A stretch of DNA of 64,000 nt from Algibacter amylolyticus (GCF_014202225.1 NZ_JACHGE010000004.1:1-64000), one strand, 5' to 3'. Numbered from the stretch's first letter, positions 28,003 to 37,172 are shown. A program made the numbers and translations. Notes: generated by a model from the sequence alone, not told the origin.

Positions 28003-28485
28003 CTAATCCTCATCATCACTAGTTCTATTTATAAATTGAACATCCCTTGTGTTTTTCTGCACTGCAATGGCAGAAAACAAACTTAGCAGAAACGACATGC
28101 CATAAAACCCTTTTTCGCTTAATAGTAAATCGGCATTCCAAAGTCCAATTACTAATAATACAATAGATATTACGGTTGTAAACCAACTAATGCTATAATA
28201 AATATCGGTTACCGGAATATCTTCCATGCGATCTCTAACGGCTTTTTGAACAGATATTACAGAAAATAAGCCAAACAATAATATGGTGAAGTAATAACCC
28301 TTTTCATTTAAAAGCATATCGGCATTCCATAAACCAATACAAAAAGAAGCCATACCAATTAATAATGCAGACCAAGATGCGCCAATGAAAGCTGAAGTTG
28401 GTTTGTGATTGTTTCCTTTATCGTCTTTTTTACGTTTTGTTTCTTTTGATTTTTCATCAACAGAAACTGTTGTTTGATAATTCAT
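28003..28485 (-). CDS. YiaA/YiaB-family membrane protein
   Basis: 160 residues with four membrane helices arranged as two tandem copies of the YiaA/YiaB two-helix domain (PF05360). The copies share GLWNAD(M/L)LL(N/S)EKG(Y/F)Y and end in SVISVQKAVRD and SAIAVQKNTRD. The N-terminal 35 residues are charged and cytoplasmic. The role of this family is unknown. Confidence 0.9.
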   Translation of the reverse strand: MNYQTTVSVDEKSKETKRKKDDKGNNHKPTSAFIGASWSALLIGMASFCIGLWNADMLLNEKGYYFTILLFGLFSVISVQKAVRDRMEDIPVTDIYYSISWFTTVISIVLLVIGLWNADLLLSEKGFYGMSFLLSLFSAIAVQKNTRDVQFINRTSDDED

Positions 28486-28638
28486 AATGTTTTTGTTTTT
28501 AATGATTATGAGGCAAATCTGCGAAATAACTAAACCTCCTAAAACACAACTTTTACAAATAAATGACGATACAAAATATAGTAAAACAATAAAAACACCT
28601 ATATTTAATACTTATACGTATTATTTAATGACGATTAA

Positions 28639-30156
28639 ATGACAGATTTAAACGAGATAGTTTCGGCGTTTTCTAGCGAAGACCAGCAAAAATTCATCAC
28701 TTATCTAGATAAAAAGAACAAACGAAACGACACCAAAAACATCAAGCTATTTAATTTGCTATGCAAAAACGAATTATCCTCAAACGCTATTTGCACTAAA
28801 CTATATGGCAATAAAAAAAACGCATACCATGCACTTAGGAAACGGCTGTATGAGTCATTAATAGACTTTACAGCCAACCAAAGCCTACAAGAAGAAAACT
28901 CGATAGATATGCAAATTATCAAGTTCATCTTAGCATCCAAAGCCTTCTTGCAACAAAAGCAGTATAAAGTGGCTTATAAAATTTTAGATAAAGCCGAAAA
29001 ATTAGCTTCAACCAACGACCTATTTCCATTTTTAAACGAAATATATCACACCAAAATTCAATACGCCTACGCATATCCCAATGCAGATATTAATGCCCTT
29101 ACAGTAAAATTTAAAACCAATCAAAAAAACATTCAATTAGAAGACGAGCTAAATATCGTGTACGCAAAAATCAGGCAAACTCTTAACAGCATCGCCTATA
29201 AAGGTGAAGTTCTAGATTTTCAAACCATTTTAACCAATACTCTAAAAGAGCACAACATCACTATAAACGACTCTATGTCGTTTAAATCATTATACCAATT
29301 AGTAACCATATCAAGTATTTCGGCATTTATAACTAAAGATTATTTAAAAATCGAACCTTTTTTAATCGACACTTACCAAATAATCATCAAACATAAAAAC
29401 AAACAGAAACAACTGTTTTACCACATCCATATTTTATACGCCATTGCAAATGCACTTTTCAGAAATAAAAAATTTAATGAATCCTTGCAATACTTAGAGC
29501 TTATGCACCAACACATGCAATTGCAAAAAAAGAAATACCATAAAACATTTGTCCTAAAGTATCATTTATTAAAAGCCTTAAATTTAAACTATAGCAACAA
29601 GCAAGGCAGTGCCATACAATTATTAGAAACTATACGTCCCGCTAAACATCAAGATATTGAAACGCTATTAGATATTAATTTAAGCCTTATCGTCTTTTAT
29701 TTCCAGAAATTAGATTTCAAAAAAGCCCACAGCTTACTCTCTAAACTATACCATACGGATACTTGGTATGCCGAAAAAGCAGGAAAAGAATGGGTTATTA
29801 AAAAGAATCTCATTGAAATTCTTTTACATATCGAGTTACAGAACATCAATCTAGTAGAATCTAAATTACTAAGCTTTAAACGCCAATACGCCCCTTACTT
29901 AAAAAGCATAAACCAACAGCGCGTTAACACCTATTTAAGTTTTATAGAAATGTATTATAAAAGCCCAGAAAATGCATGTACAACCGCTTTTAAAACCAAA
30001 ATAAAAGCAAACTTTAATTGGCAACAAATACATAAACAAGACATTTTTGTAATTAGCTTTTACAGCTGGCTAATTAGCAAAACAACCAAAACCACAGTAT
30101 TTAAAACCACATTAAACCTAATAAATAAGGCGCAATCAGAATTAACTATCACTTAA
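28639..30156 (+). CDS. Helical-repeat protein of unknown function
   Basis: 505 residues with no signal peptide, predicted almost entirely helical. A short N-terminal segment (SSEDQQKFITYLDKKNKR) leads into repeated helix pairs that look TPR-like (for example FNESLQYLELMHQHMQLQ and KAHSLLSKLYHTD). I recognise no named family, but proteins of this look are frequent in Flavobacteriaceae. It is followed after 35 bp by a beta-barrel gene on the same strand. Confidence 0.7.
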   Translation: MTDLNEIVSAFSSEDQQKFITYLDKKNKRNDTKNIKLFNLLCKNELSSNAICTKLYGNKKNAYHALRKRLYESLIDFTANQSLQEENSIDMQIIKFILASKAFLQQKQYKVAYKILDKAEKLASTNDLFPFLNEIYHTKIQYAYAYPNADINALTVKFKTNQKNIQLEDELNIVYAKIRQTLNSIAYKGEVLDFQTILTNTLKEHNITINDSMSFKSLYQLVTISSISAFITKDYLKIEPFLIDTYQIIIKHKNKQKQLFYHIHILYAIANALFRNKKFNESLQYLELMHQHMQLQKKKYHKTFVLKYHLLKALNLNYSNKQGSAIQLLETIRPAKHQDIETLLDINLSLIVFYFQKLDFKKAHSLLSKLYHTDTWYAEKAGKEWVIKKNLIEILLHIELQNINLVESKLLSFKRQYAPYLKSINQQRVNTYLSFIEMYYKSPENACTTAFKTKIKANFNWQQIHKQDIFVISFYSWLISKTTKTTVFKTTLNLINKAQSELTIT

Positions 30157-30179
30157 ACTATAATTATTTAAAGTTTACC

Positions 30180-30187
30180 TATTTTTG
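30180..30187 (+). promoter_or_regulatory. -7 box directly before the barrel-protein gene
   Basis: TATTTTTG is an exact TAnnTTTG match and ends 4 nt before the ATG at 30192, so transcription could begin at the start codon. No TTG is found at the usual distance, so co-transcription with the upstream gene is the alternative. Confidence 0.4.
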
Positions 30188-30191
30188 CGCA

Positions 30192-31409
30192 ATGCTAAAA
30201 AAAAGTATATTCATTTTACTCGGTTTATGTAGCTTCATGCTTACGGCACAAGCACAAGATAGTTTATCCTTTAAAAACGGAATTGACAACCCAAGTATAT
30301 TATCTACCCACCACTTTGGTATATTTAGCTCGCGTATAAATACTAATTTTAAATACGCACCGCCAGAAAAAACTACATTAGCCATAAACTATACATCCGG
30401 AAACACGTTTCACCCGTTTGTAGAAGCACATTACCCTAAAGACCCCGTAGTAAGAGAAAAACTAAGTGAAGTAATCTGGTACAGCCGTAGGTTTGAATTT
30501 TTAGATCAAGAGCTAACACCAGCCGATTATCTAAACATTGTTATAGATGCCGTAATTAAAGAATTTCGGCTAACAGCAAACATACCTATAAATAAGCAGC
30601 ATGAACTAGAGGTAACACTACGGTCCTATTTAATTACCAATGGAAAATACCCATTTTCCTTGTTTACTAGCGACGAAAGTATAGAATGGTTTCACAGTAA
30701 TGTAGCAGGTGGCGAAGATCCTTTTGGACGACGCTATTACGGATTAAACCAAGTAAACTTTAACTATTTAGACCGAAACGGCAACACATTACAACTCAAC
30801 AATAACGATTTTTTTACTGGCGGCTTAGAACTAACACATTATTATTACCCAAAATTAGCCATAAACAAAACCAGAAACATCTATCTTAATTTTGGCACAC
30901 ACTTAGGCTGGAACACATCAAAATACAATGCCTCCTTGGACACTGGTATTTCGGCAAACTTTATAAAAAAACTGGCATTAAAAAATAATTACGAGCTTAA
31001 CTTCGCAGTAGGCGTAAACACCTTAGCAAAAAACATTGTAAACTTTAAAGAGGTTATCGACCTAGGAAACAGCCCTTTCCTAGCCACCTTCGAAAGCGAA
31101 ATAGAACTAACCAAATACACAAAAAAGGGCAATTTTAACGCCTTTGGTATTAATTACCACGCCCAATCGGCATATAACAAACAAGACGAAAGCAATTATT
31201 ATAGACTTATTGGCAAATGGCGCGAAATAGAAGGCGGATGGCAAAATGGCGTATACACACTATACGAGCCACTAATAAGCTGGAATTTTATTTACACCTA
31301 CGGCACACCAAAATATAAAGTATCACTCTTTGTAAAAGAAGACTTAAGAGTAAACAACGCACCAGATTTTCAAACAGGCATAAGTTTAAAAGTACCAATC
31401 GCTAAATAA
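30192..31409 (+). CDS. Outer-membrane beta-barrel-like protein
   Basis: 405 residues with a signal peptide ending LTAQAQ (about 21). The mature part alternates polar and aromatic residues as in outer-membrane strands (NFNYLDRNGNTLQL, NIYLNFGTHLGW, WNFIYTYGTPKYKVSLFVK) and ends with DFQTGISLKVPIAK. No named family is recognised. It may be co-transcribed with the helical-repeat gene. Repeat copy 3 begins 4 nt after the stop codon. Confidence 0.7.
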   Translation: MLKKSIFILLGLCSFMLTAQAQDSLSFKNGIDNPSILSTHHFGIFSSRINTNFKYAPPEKTTLAINYTSGNTFHPFVEAHYPKDPVVREKLSEVIWYSRRFEFLDQELTPADYLNIVIDAVIKEFRLTANIPINKQHELEVTLRSYLITNGKYPFSLFTSDESIEWFHSNVAGGEDPFGRRYYGLNQVNFNYLDRNGNTLQLNNNDFFTGGLELTHYYYPKLAINKTRNIYLNFGTHLGWNTSKYNASLDTGISANFIKKLALKNNYELNFAVGVNTLAKNIVNFKEVIDLGNSPFLATFESEIELTKYTKKGNFNAFGINYHAQSAYNKQDESNYYRLIGKWREIEGGWQNGVYTLYEPLISWNFIYTYGTPKYKVSLFVKEDLRVNNAPDFQTGISLKVPIAK

Positions 31410-31413
31410 TTTT

Positions 31414-31544
31414 GGGCGTTACTTTTTACTCATACCTACAAGGTTTCCAAAACCTTGCAGGATCATAAAAAGTCGGGCTTTCCATTACAAGTCCTCGCTC
31501 CCAAAAGGTCGCTGTGGGCTTTCCATTGCAATCCCTAACGCGGG
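31414..31544 (-). repeat. Dispersed structured repeat, copy 3, with enlarged arm
   Basis: On the minus strand it starts GCGTTAGGG (31533-31541), has both internal repeats (TTGCAATGGAAAGCCC and TTGTAATGGAAAGCCC), and closes with TAACGC at 31415-31420. The ACCCTTGGGT palindrome of copies 1 and 2 is replaced by a long hairpin: outer ACTTTTTA/TAAAAAGT (8 bp), inner CCTgCAAGGTTT/AAACCTTGtAGG (12 bp, one mismatch). The middle segment also differs (CCTTTTGGGAGC). It begins 4 nt after the stop codon of the barrel-protein gene. Confidence 0.85.
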
Positions 31545-31743
31545 CAAGTCCGCTACAGCCACTATCCTATTTTAAGTTACCACATATCCGCAAACAGACC
31601 AACTTAAATCGTCCATAACCAAAGGCATTTTAAATTCCAAACACACCGTAAAACTGTTAATATGTAGTTAAAAACAATACTCCCATTAAACCCTTTTAAT
31701 TTTAGGAAGTCCAAAAGACAAATAAATTTAAAAACAATAAAAA

Positions 31744-32229
31744 ATGAAAAAATTAATATTAATCGCTGTAGCATTGTTCGCATTACAAGTTTCGGCTCAA
31801 GAAGAAAAAAAAGAAAAACACAACAGAGGTGAAAGAGGAGAAAGAATGATGAACCTATCAGCCGAAGAAATGGCAACATTTCAAACTAAAAAAATGATAC
31901 TTGCCTTAGATTTAACAGAGTCACAACAAAGCAAGGTTCAAAAATTAAACCTAGAAAATGCCACCAAACGTAAAGTAATGATGGAAGATCGCAAAGCTAA
32001 AAAAGAAAATGGCGATGCTAAAAAACCAACAAAAGAAGAGCGTTTAGCAATGGTAAATGCCAGATTAGACCATAAAATTGCAGAGAAAGCTAAAATGAAA
32101 GACATTTTAAACGACAAGCAATATGCAAAATGGGAAAAGATGCAAGCTAGAATGGGGAAAAAAGGAAAAAGAAAAGGCGAAGGAAAAAAGAAAGGCCAAA
32201 AAAGAGGCTATGATGAAGGTAAAATATAA
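31744..32229 (+). CDS. Spy/CpxP-like (DUF4890-type) periplasmic protein
   Basis: 161 residues with a signal peptide ending QVSAQ (about 19). The mature protein is helical: LDLTESQQSKVQKLNLE and a second helix EKAKMKDILNDKQYAKWEKM correspond to the LTxxQ-type repeats of Spy/CpxP-like proteins and DUF4890. The last 25 residues are a Lys/Gly/Arg-rich tail. Related proteins chaperone or sense envelope proteins or metals; this one's role is inferred. About 200 bp of AT-rich, gene-free DNA separates it from repeat copy 3. Confidence 0.78.
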   Translation: MKKLILIAVALFALQVSAQEEKKEKHNRGERGERMMNLSAEEMATFQTKKMILALDLTESQQSKVQKLNLENATKRKVMMEDRKAKKENGDAKKPTKEERLAMVNARLDHKIAEKAKMKDILNDKQYAKWEKMQARMGKKGKRKGEGKKKGQKRGYDEGKI

Positions 32230-32262
32230 TTAGTTATTTTAATTAGAGTTTAGTTAATGTAA

Positions 32263-32298
32263 AAACGCATCTCAATTATTTGAGATGCGTTTTTTTTA
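32263..32298. terminator. Bidirectional terminator after the Spy-like gene
   Basis: AACGCATCTCA and TGAGATGCGTT form an 11 bp perfect stem with loop ATTATT, flanked by eight T to the right and five A to the left. It serves the rightward Spy-like gene and the leftward SRPBCC gene. Confidence 0.92.
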
Positions 32299-32327
32299 TA
32301 CATTATTTTACCAACCCGTTAAACAGA

Positions 32328-32810
32328 TTAATCTGTTAACAATACAGCTTTCCATTTCTCAGATTCGGCAAATTCTTTTACAATCCAGTTTCTTTCCACA
32401 AGTAAATTAGTCATATACTTTTTTAAAAATAAGAAATCTGCCAATTTTCCAAAAACACCATAAGGCGATTCATAATCAAAAACATCAATCATTAATGTCC
32501 CACCATTATTTAGTGCATTAAAATGATGCTCATGCCTAAACGATTTAAAAGCTCCTTTTTGCATTTCATCAACAAATACATCCGGACGATTAAATTCTGT
32601 AATTTTCGAAGTTAGGTTCTGGTAAACCCCTAAGTGTTTCGCCCTCCAAGTTACACTTTCATGCAAGCCTATTAAACCTCCAATGGTTCCTGCAATGGCT
32701 TTCTCATGGGTTTGCTTGGTGGAAATTTTATGTAAATCGATACTTCTAGAAAGATCAAAAACAATTTCTTTTGGCGCTTCTATTTCCGTTTTAATTTCAA
32801 TTCTAGGCAT
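32328..32810 (-). CDS. SRPBCC-family ligand-binding-fold protein
   Basis: 160 residues from the ATG at 32810; a longer frame would overlap hemL. The opening IEIKTEIEAPKEIVFDLSRSIDLH and the strands TWRAKHLGVYQNLTSKI and LMIDVFDYESPYG follow the START/SRPBCC fold. Related flavobacterial proteins are often annotated as cell division inhibitors, which I regard as unproven. It follows hemL by 16 bp, as the last gene of that leftward unit. Confidence 0.85.
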   Translation of the reverse strand: MPRIEIKTEIEAPKEIVFDLSRSIDLHKISTKQTHEKAIAGTIGGLIGLHESVTWRAKHLGVYQNLTSKITEFNRPDVFVDEMQKGAFKSFRHEHHFNALNNGGTLMIDVFDYESPYGVFGKLADFLFLKKYMTNLLVERNWIVKEFAESEKWKAVLLTD

Positions 32811-32826
32811 TACACAAATAAAAAAA

Positions 32827-34113
32827 CTACAGTGTTTTAGCCACGGCATTCACAGCAGCAATTGTAAAATCTAAATCCTCATAACTTAAGGCATCTGTAA
32901 TAAACCAAGTTTCAAAAGCACTTGGTGCAATATAAACACCAGCGTTAAGCATGCCATGAAAAAACGTTTTAAACGTTTCATTATTACCTTTTGCAGCGGT
33001 ATCAAAATCAATAACTGTTGCCCCATCAAAATGTACCGAAATCATAGAACCGGTTCTATTTATAGTATGTAGTATCTTGTTTTCATTTAAAACCTTCGCA
33101 ATACCTAAATGCAAATAAGCGGTTTTTTCTTCTAGTCTTTTAAAAACTTCTGCATCTACATTTAACTCCGTAAGCATTGCTAATCCTGCAGCCATAGCCA
33201 ACGGATTACCACTTAAAGTTCCCGCCTGATAAACAGGCCCTAAAGGCGCTAAGTAATTCATAATCTCGTTTCTTGCTGCAAAAGCACCAACCGGCAAACC
33301 GCCGCCAATAACTTTTCCAAAACAAACTATATCTGCATTTATATTAAATAATTCCTGCGCTCCACCTTTTGCTAAACGAAAACCAGTCATCACCTCATCG
33401 AAAACCAATAAAATATTATGCGCATCGCATAAATCTCGTAACCCCTGTAAAAATCCTTCTACGGGAGGAATGCAACCCATATTTCCAGCCACAGGCTCAA
33501 TAATTATACAGGCTATTTCGTTTTTATTTGCTTCAATTAAAGCCCTTACATTATCCAGATCATTATAACGTGCTAGTAAAGTATCTTGCGCCGTTCCTTT
33601 AGTAACTCCAGGACTGTTTGGCACTCCAAAAGTACTTAAACCACTTCCTGCCTGAATTAAAAAAGAATCGGAATGTCCATGGTAACAACCAGCAAACTTT
33701 ATTATTTTATCTTTTCCGGTATATCCTCTTGCCAAACGCACAGCGCTCATACAAGCTTCGGTTCCAGAATTAACAAACCGTATTTTATCAATATTAGGCA
33801 CCATCGAAACCGCTAACTCTGCAATTTGCGTTTCAATTTCGGTTGGCATTCCAAACGAGGTTCCTTTTTTGGCTTTCTCGACAACGGCTTTAACCACAGG
33901 CTCAAAGGCATGACCTAAAATCATAGGACCCCAAGAATTTATATAATCCACCAAACGGTTTCCGTCTTCATCATATAAATACGCACCTTTAGCTTCTTTT
34001 ACAAAAATGGGCGTTCCTCCAACACCTTTAAAGGCTCTAACTGGAGAATTTACGCCTCCTGGAATTACTTTTTCTGCTTCGGCAAATAGTGCACTGCTTC
34101 TCTTATAAATCAT
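32827..34113 (-). CDS. hemL: Glutamate-1-semialdehyde 2,1-aminomutase
   Basis: 428 residues, the normal length. This PLP enzyme makes 5-aminolevulinate from glutamate-1-semialdehyde in the C5 heme pathway. Seen: the N-terminal [18 protein letters not shown], the [16 protein letters not shown] region, [20 protein letters not shown], and the PLP lysine in [15 protein letters not shown] (about residue 267). The glucosaminidase gene lies 5 bp upstream, and SRPBCC follows. Confidence 0.97.
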   Translation of the reverse strand: MIYKRSSALFAEAEKVIPGGVNSPVRAFKGVGGTPIFVKEAKGAYLYDEDGNRLVDYINSWGPMILGHAFEPVVKAVVEKAKKGTSFGMPTEIETQIAELAVSMVPNIDKIRFVNSGTEACMSAVRLARGYTGKDKIIKFAGCYHGHSDSFLIQAGSGLSTFGVPNSPGVTKGTAQDTLLARYNDLDNVRALIEANKNEIACIIIEPVAGNMGCIPPVEGFLQGLRDLCDAHNILLVFDEVMTGFRLAKGGAQELFNINADIVCFGKVIGGGLPVGAFAARNEIMNYLAPLGPVYQAGTLSGNPLAMAAGLAMLTELNVDAEVFKRLEEKTAYLHLGIAKVLNENKILHTINRTGSMISVHFDGATVIDFDTAAKGNNETFKTFFHGMLNAGVYIAPSAFETWFITDALSYEDLDFTIAAVNAVAKTL

Positions 34114-34118
34114 TATAA

Positions 34119-34904
34119 CTAATTTTTTGTTGATGGCTTAACCACTAATTCCTGCCCAATACTAATTGCAGAATCAGGTAAACCGTTTAAATTTTGAAGT
34201 TCTTTTACCGAAATATTATAGCGTCGTGAAATGGAATACAGCGTATCGCCCTTAACAACGGTATAGGTAGTTCGGTTTGATGTTACTGGGCTTTTATAAC
34301 TTACATAGTTGTCGCCAAGAACAGCTTTATCAAACTCATATAACTTGTAGCGCTCTATTAAACTTATAAGTTTTTGCGGATATTTAGGATCTGTAGCATA
34401 ACCAGCTGCTCGTAAACCTTTGGCCCAACCTTTATAGTCTTCTTGTTTTAATTTAAATAACTTCGAGTAGCGAGATCGCTCTGTTAAAAACAACGAGTGG
34501 TCTCTAAAAGAATACTTAGCATCTTTATACTTTCTAAAACATTCCTGTGCCGCATCGTCATCATGATAAATCTTTTGCCCTGTCCAACCATGGCACTTAA
34601 TGCCAAAATGGTTATTAGCTTCAACAGCCAAACGGCCATTACCAGAACCAGATTCTAAAATCCCTTGAGCCAAGGTTATACTTGCAGGAATACCATACAA
34701 ACTCATTTCTTGCTGTGCCGTTTCACGATGCACATCAACATAACGCTCGGTATTACTTGCATATACTTTAGTATTACTTGGAGTTTCGGTAGTTTTGCGA
34801 ACATCTCTTGTTGTGGTATTTGGCTTTTTGGTAACCACACTTTTTTTAGACTTACAACTAAAAAGCACACCTGCCAAACATATAATTATTATAATTCTAT
34901 TCAT
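34119..34904 (-). CDS. Glucosaminidase-LysM lipoprotein
   Basis: 261 residues. The lipoprotein signal ends GVLFSC (Cys about 17). Residues about 60-190 form a mannosyl-glycoprotein endo-beta-N-acetylglucosaminidase-like domain (PF01832), with the catalytic Glu in [17 protein letters not shown] and [10 protein letters not shown]. Residues about 213-257 are a LysM domain ([19 protein letters not shown]). It should trim peptidoglycan from the outer-membrane side. It sits 4 bp after the PLP deaminase gene and 5 bp before hemL. Confidence 0.92.
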   Translation of the reverse strand: MNRIIIIICLAGVLFSCKSKKSVVTKKPNTTTRDVRKTTETPSNTKVYASNTERYVDVHRETAQQEMSLYGIPASITLAQGILESGSGNGRLAVEANNHFGIKCHGWTGQKIYHDDDAAQECFRKYKDAKYSFRDHSLFLTERSRYSKLFKLKQEDYKGWAKGLRAAGYATDPKYPQKLISLIERYKLYEFDKAVLGDNYVSYKSPVTSNRTTYTVVKGDTLYSISRRYNISVKELQNLNGLPDSAISIGQELVVKPSTKN

Positions 34905-34908
34905 TACA

Positions 34909-35817
34909 CTACATAATTATTGGTAAATTTTTCTTTTTTAAAACAGCATTCATACCAGCAATTCCTTGCAAACCACCTGTATGAATAGCTAATATTTTTG
35001 AACCCTCTGGAAAATATCCTTTTTCAATTAAATCTAAAATACCAAACAGCATTTTCCCGGTATAAACAGGATCTAAAGCAATACCGTAATCTTGTTTAAA
35101 CGTGTTAATAAAAGCAATTAAGGCTTCATTAATTTTAGCATAACCACCAAAATGATAATCGGTAATTAATTCCCAATTGGATTTGTTGGCAAATTTACTA
35201 ATATCTTCTTTTAAAAAGTCGCCTTTTAAGGCAGGAAAACCTAAAACTTGTTGACTAGGTTTTAAACAATTAATTAGCCCAGAAATTGTACCACCAGTAC
35301 CAACTGCTGTACAGATGTAATTAAATTTGGAATCTTCTGGAGTTAAAATTTCTTCGCAACCTTTAATAGCAAACGCATTAGTGCCACCTTCCGGAATATG
35401 ATAAAACGAACCAAATTCTTTTTTTAGAGCTTCTAAAAACTCTGGATTTGTTTTACTTCTATACGTCTCGCGAGATACAAATTTAAAATCCATACCATTA
35501 GCCTTGGCAAAACTTAATGTAGCATTACTCGCCACTTTTTCTGCAAGTTCCTCGCCGCGAATAACTCCAATTGTTTTTAAACCAGAACCTTTACCTGCCG
35601 CAGCTACAGCAGCAATATGATTTGAAAACGCGCCACCAAAAGTTAACATGGTATCGTAGTTGTGTTTTTTCGCTTCAAGTAAATTGTATTTTAACTTACG
35701 GTATTTATTACCAGACACAAATGGATGGATGGCATCTTCGCGTTTTATATAAAGTTCCACCAATTTATTAGGCAGTTTTATATGCTGGTTAATACTATTT
35801 TCAAGCTTAAATATCAT
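34909..35817 (-). CDS. PLP-dependent ACC deaminase / D-cysteine desulfhydrase-like enzyme
   Basis: 302 residues of the fold-type II PLP family. The lysine binding PLP is Lys38 in VSGNKYRKLKY, and the phosphate-binding loop is in AVGTGGTISGL. The family contains 1-aminocyclopropane-1-carboxylate deaminase and D-cysteine desulfhydrase. Sequence alone cannot separate them here, and D-cysteine or another D-amino acid is more likely in a bacterium with no plant link. Its start overlaps the end of the mini-metallopeptidase gene by 11 bp. Confidence 0.88.
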   Translation of the reverse strand: MIFKLENSINQHIKLPNKLVELYIKREDAIHPFVSGNKYRKLKYNLLEAKKHNYDTMLTFGGAFSNHIAAVAAAGKGSGLKTIGVIRGEELAEKVASNATLSFAKANGMDFKFVSRETYRSKTNPEFLEALKKEFGSFYHIPEGGTNAFAIKGCEEILTPEDSKFNYICTAVGTGGTISGLINCLKPSQQVLGFPALKGDFLKEDISKFANKSNWELITDYHFGGYAKINEALIAFINTFKQDYGIALDPVYTGKMLFGILDLIEKGYFPEGSKILAIHTGGLQGIAGMNAVLKKKNLPIIM

Positions 35818-36145
35818 GATGGCGAAGATACTTTAAAAAACTCCAAATAGAGCGACCGTTAATATATTCTAAATTAGTCTGGTTGCAATAAGCTTCGCGC
35901 TCAAACGAAATATTCCGGTAAGCTTTTTGCCAATTTCTATACTGCAAAAGTCGTATTAAAAATTCGGCAAGGTAAATCACATAAAAAGGTAGTATTAAAA
36001 GCTCTACCTGTTGCTTTAAATGTATTTTTTCATGATTTATTAAAACTGTGTTCGCCCTTAAATTTTCAGATTTTAAAAACACAAACGGATAAATAGTCAT
36101 GCCTGTATATCCTTTAGGAACCAAATATTTCGAAATAAAAATCAT
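35807..36145 (-). CDS. Small M56-like HExxH membrane protein
   Basis: 112 residues from the ATG at 36145 (a GTG lies 9 bp further upstream). It carries INHEKIHLKQQVELLILPFY, then a hydrophobic helix with LAEFLIRLL, then FEREAYCNQ. The HExxH with a downstream E-x-A resembles the gluzincin core of BlaR1/M56-type proteases, but the protein is much shorter than BlaR1 and has no sensor domain. It may be an active mini-protease or a relic. Its end overlaps the PLP enzyme start by 11 bp, so they are translationally linked. Confidence 0.7.
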   Translation of the reverse strand: MIFISKYLVPKGYTGMTIYPFVFLKSENLRANTVLINHEKIHLKQQVELLILPFYVIYLAEFLIRLLQYRNWQKAYRNISFEREAYCNQTNLEYINGRSIWSFLKYLRHHDI

Positions 36146-36287
36146 ATTAAACACCTTTCAAAAACCACTCCAATATTTACATTACAGTATTATTTTTTTC
36201 AATTACAATCACCAAATTAATAGCTATATTAAAAGAAAAACAGTAACAAATTACAAAGGAACGCGTTTAAGCTTTTTCAATTTACAT

Positions 36288-36295
36288 TATCTTTG
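36288..36295 (+). promoter_or_regulatory. -7 box of the DUF5522 gene
   Basis: TATCTTTG matches TAnnTTTG exactly and ends 6 nt before the ATG, which predicts an essentially leaderless mRNA. The arms GTAACAAA (36243-36250) and TTTGTTAC (36292-36299) form an inverted repeat across the promoter region. No TTG sits at the standard distance. Confidence 0.45.
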
Positions 36296-36301
36296 TTACA
36301 A

Positions 36302-36466
36302 ATGAAAAAAATAATTCCTATTGAAGAAGGCGATTTCTATTGGACACCCGAAGGTTATCGTTGTTTTACTGAACAATACCACCTAAAACGTGGATATTGC
36401 TGCGAAAGCGGATGCCGACATTGCCCTTATGGCTACAATAAACCCACTAACTCTACCAAAAAGTAG
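36302..36466 (+). CDS. DUF5522 small cysteine-rich protein
   Basis: A 54-residue protein starting MKKIIPIEEGDFYWTPEG. The core GYCCESGCRHCPYGY is the hallmark of DUF5522, a family of small proteins in Bacteroidota and other bacteria with a CC...C..CPY cysteine cluster, which may bind metal. Function is unknown. It is divergent from the mini-metallopeptidase gene and has a promoter box immediately before the ATG. Confidence 0.92.
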   Translation: MKKIIPIEEGDFYWTPEGYRCFTEQYHLKRGYCCESGCRHCPYGYNKPTNSTKK

Positions 36467-36580
36467 TTACAAAACCAATAGCCTTGGTACGATTATTGAT
36501 ACTACTATTTAACATGATGTTTTTATAATAAAGCTGAAAATTAACAGTTTACAGCTATCATAACCCTTAAAATTTGTACT

Positions 36581-37138
36581 ATGAAAAAACTTTTCACCTT
36601 CCTGCCAGTTTTAGCATTAATCTTAGTGGTGTCGTCTTGCAGCTCTGTAAGAGTAGCGGCCGATTACGACAAAGAAGCTACATTTAGCCAATACAAAACC
36701 TTTGCTTTTTTTAAAACAGGTATTGATAAAGCCGAAATTAGCGATTTAGATAAACGCAGAATTCTTCGTGCTATCGAAGCCGAACTTTTAGCCAAAGGCT
36801 TTACAAAATCTGAAAACCCAGATGTATTAATTAGTTTATTTACAAAATCGCAACAACGTGTTGATGTTTATAACAATTCTTGGGGCATGGGCCGCTGGGG
36901 TTGGGGCGGTTATGGAGGCTTTGGTCCTGGATGGGGCTGGGGTTGGAATCAACCTAGTACAAGCGTAAGCACACAAGGCCATTTATACATAGACATTATT
37001 GATGCCAATAAAAAAGAATTGGTTTGGCAAGGTATGGGCACTGGCTATTTAAGCAGAAACATGGAAAAGAAAGAAGAACGTATTAAGGAGTTTGTTTCAC
37101 AAATTATGGAAAAATATCCTCCTGGAGCAGAAAATTAA
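36581..37138 (+). CDS. DUF4136 lipoprotein with Gly/Trp-rich insert
   Basis: 185 residues with lipoprotein signal ending VVSSC (Cys about 20). It follows DUF4136 (PF13590): VRVAADYDKEATFSQYKTFAFF at the start, a middle NPDVLISLF segment, and KKELVWQGMGTGYL near the end. Between the halves is an unusual Gly/Trp-rich stretch (about 106-127) containing WGMGRWGWGGYGGFGPGW. Function is unknown. It is single and closed by a bidirectional terminator. Confidence 0.88.
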   Translation: MKKLFTFLPVLALILVVSSCSSVRVAADYDKEATFSQYKTFAFFKTGIDKAEISDLDKRRILRAIEAELLAKGFTKSENPDVLISLFTKSQQRVDVYNNSWGMGRWGWGGYGGFGPGWGWGWNQPSTSVSTQGHLYIDIIDANKKELVWQGMGTGYLSRNMEKKEERIKEFVSQIMEKYPPGAEN

Positions 37139-37172
37139 TTTTTTAGGAATTTATAATTCCAAAAATGTATTT

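Noticed and set aside
591-31544. The three repeat copies as parts of a CRISPR array or insertion sequence
   Set aside because: They are 12-19 kb apart, have no spacers or cas genes, are too short for an insertion sequence and have no transposase.
34665-34916. Rightward 83-residue frame over the glucosaminidase gene
   Set aside because: Antisense to a clear glucosaminidase-LysM gene; His/Ile/Thr-rich with no recognisable fold.
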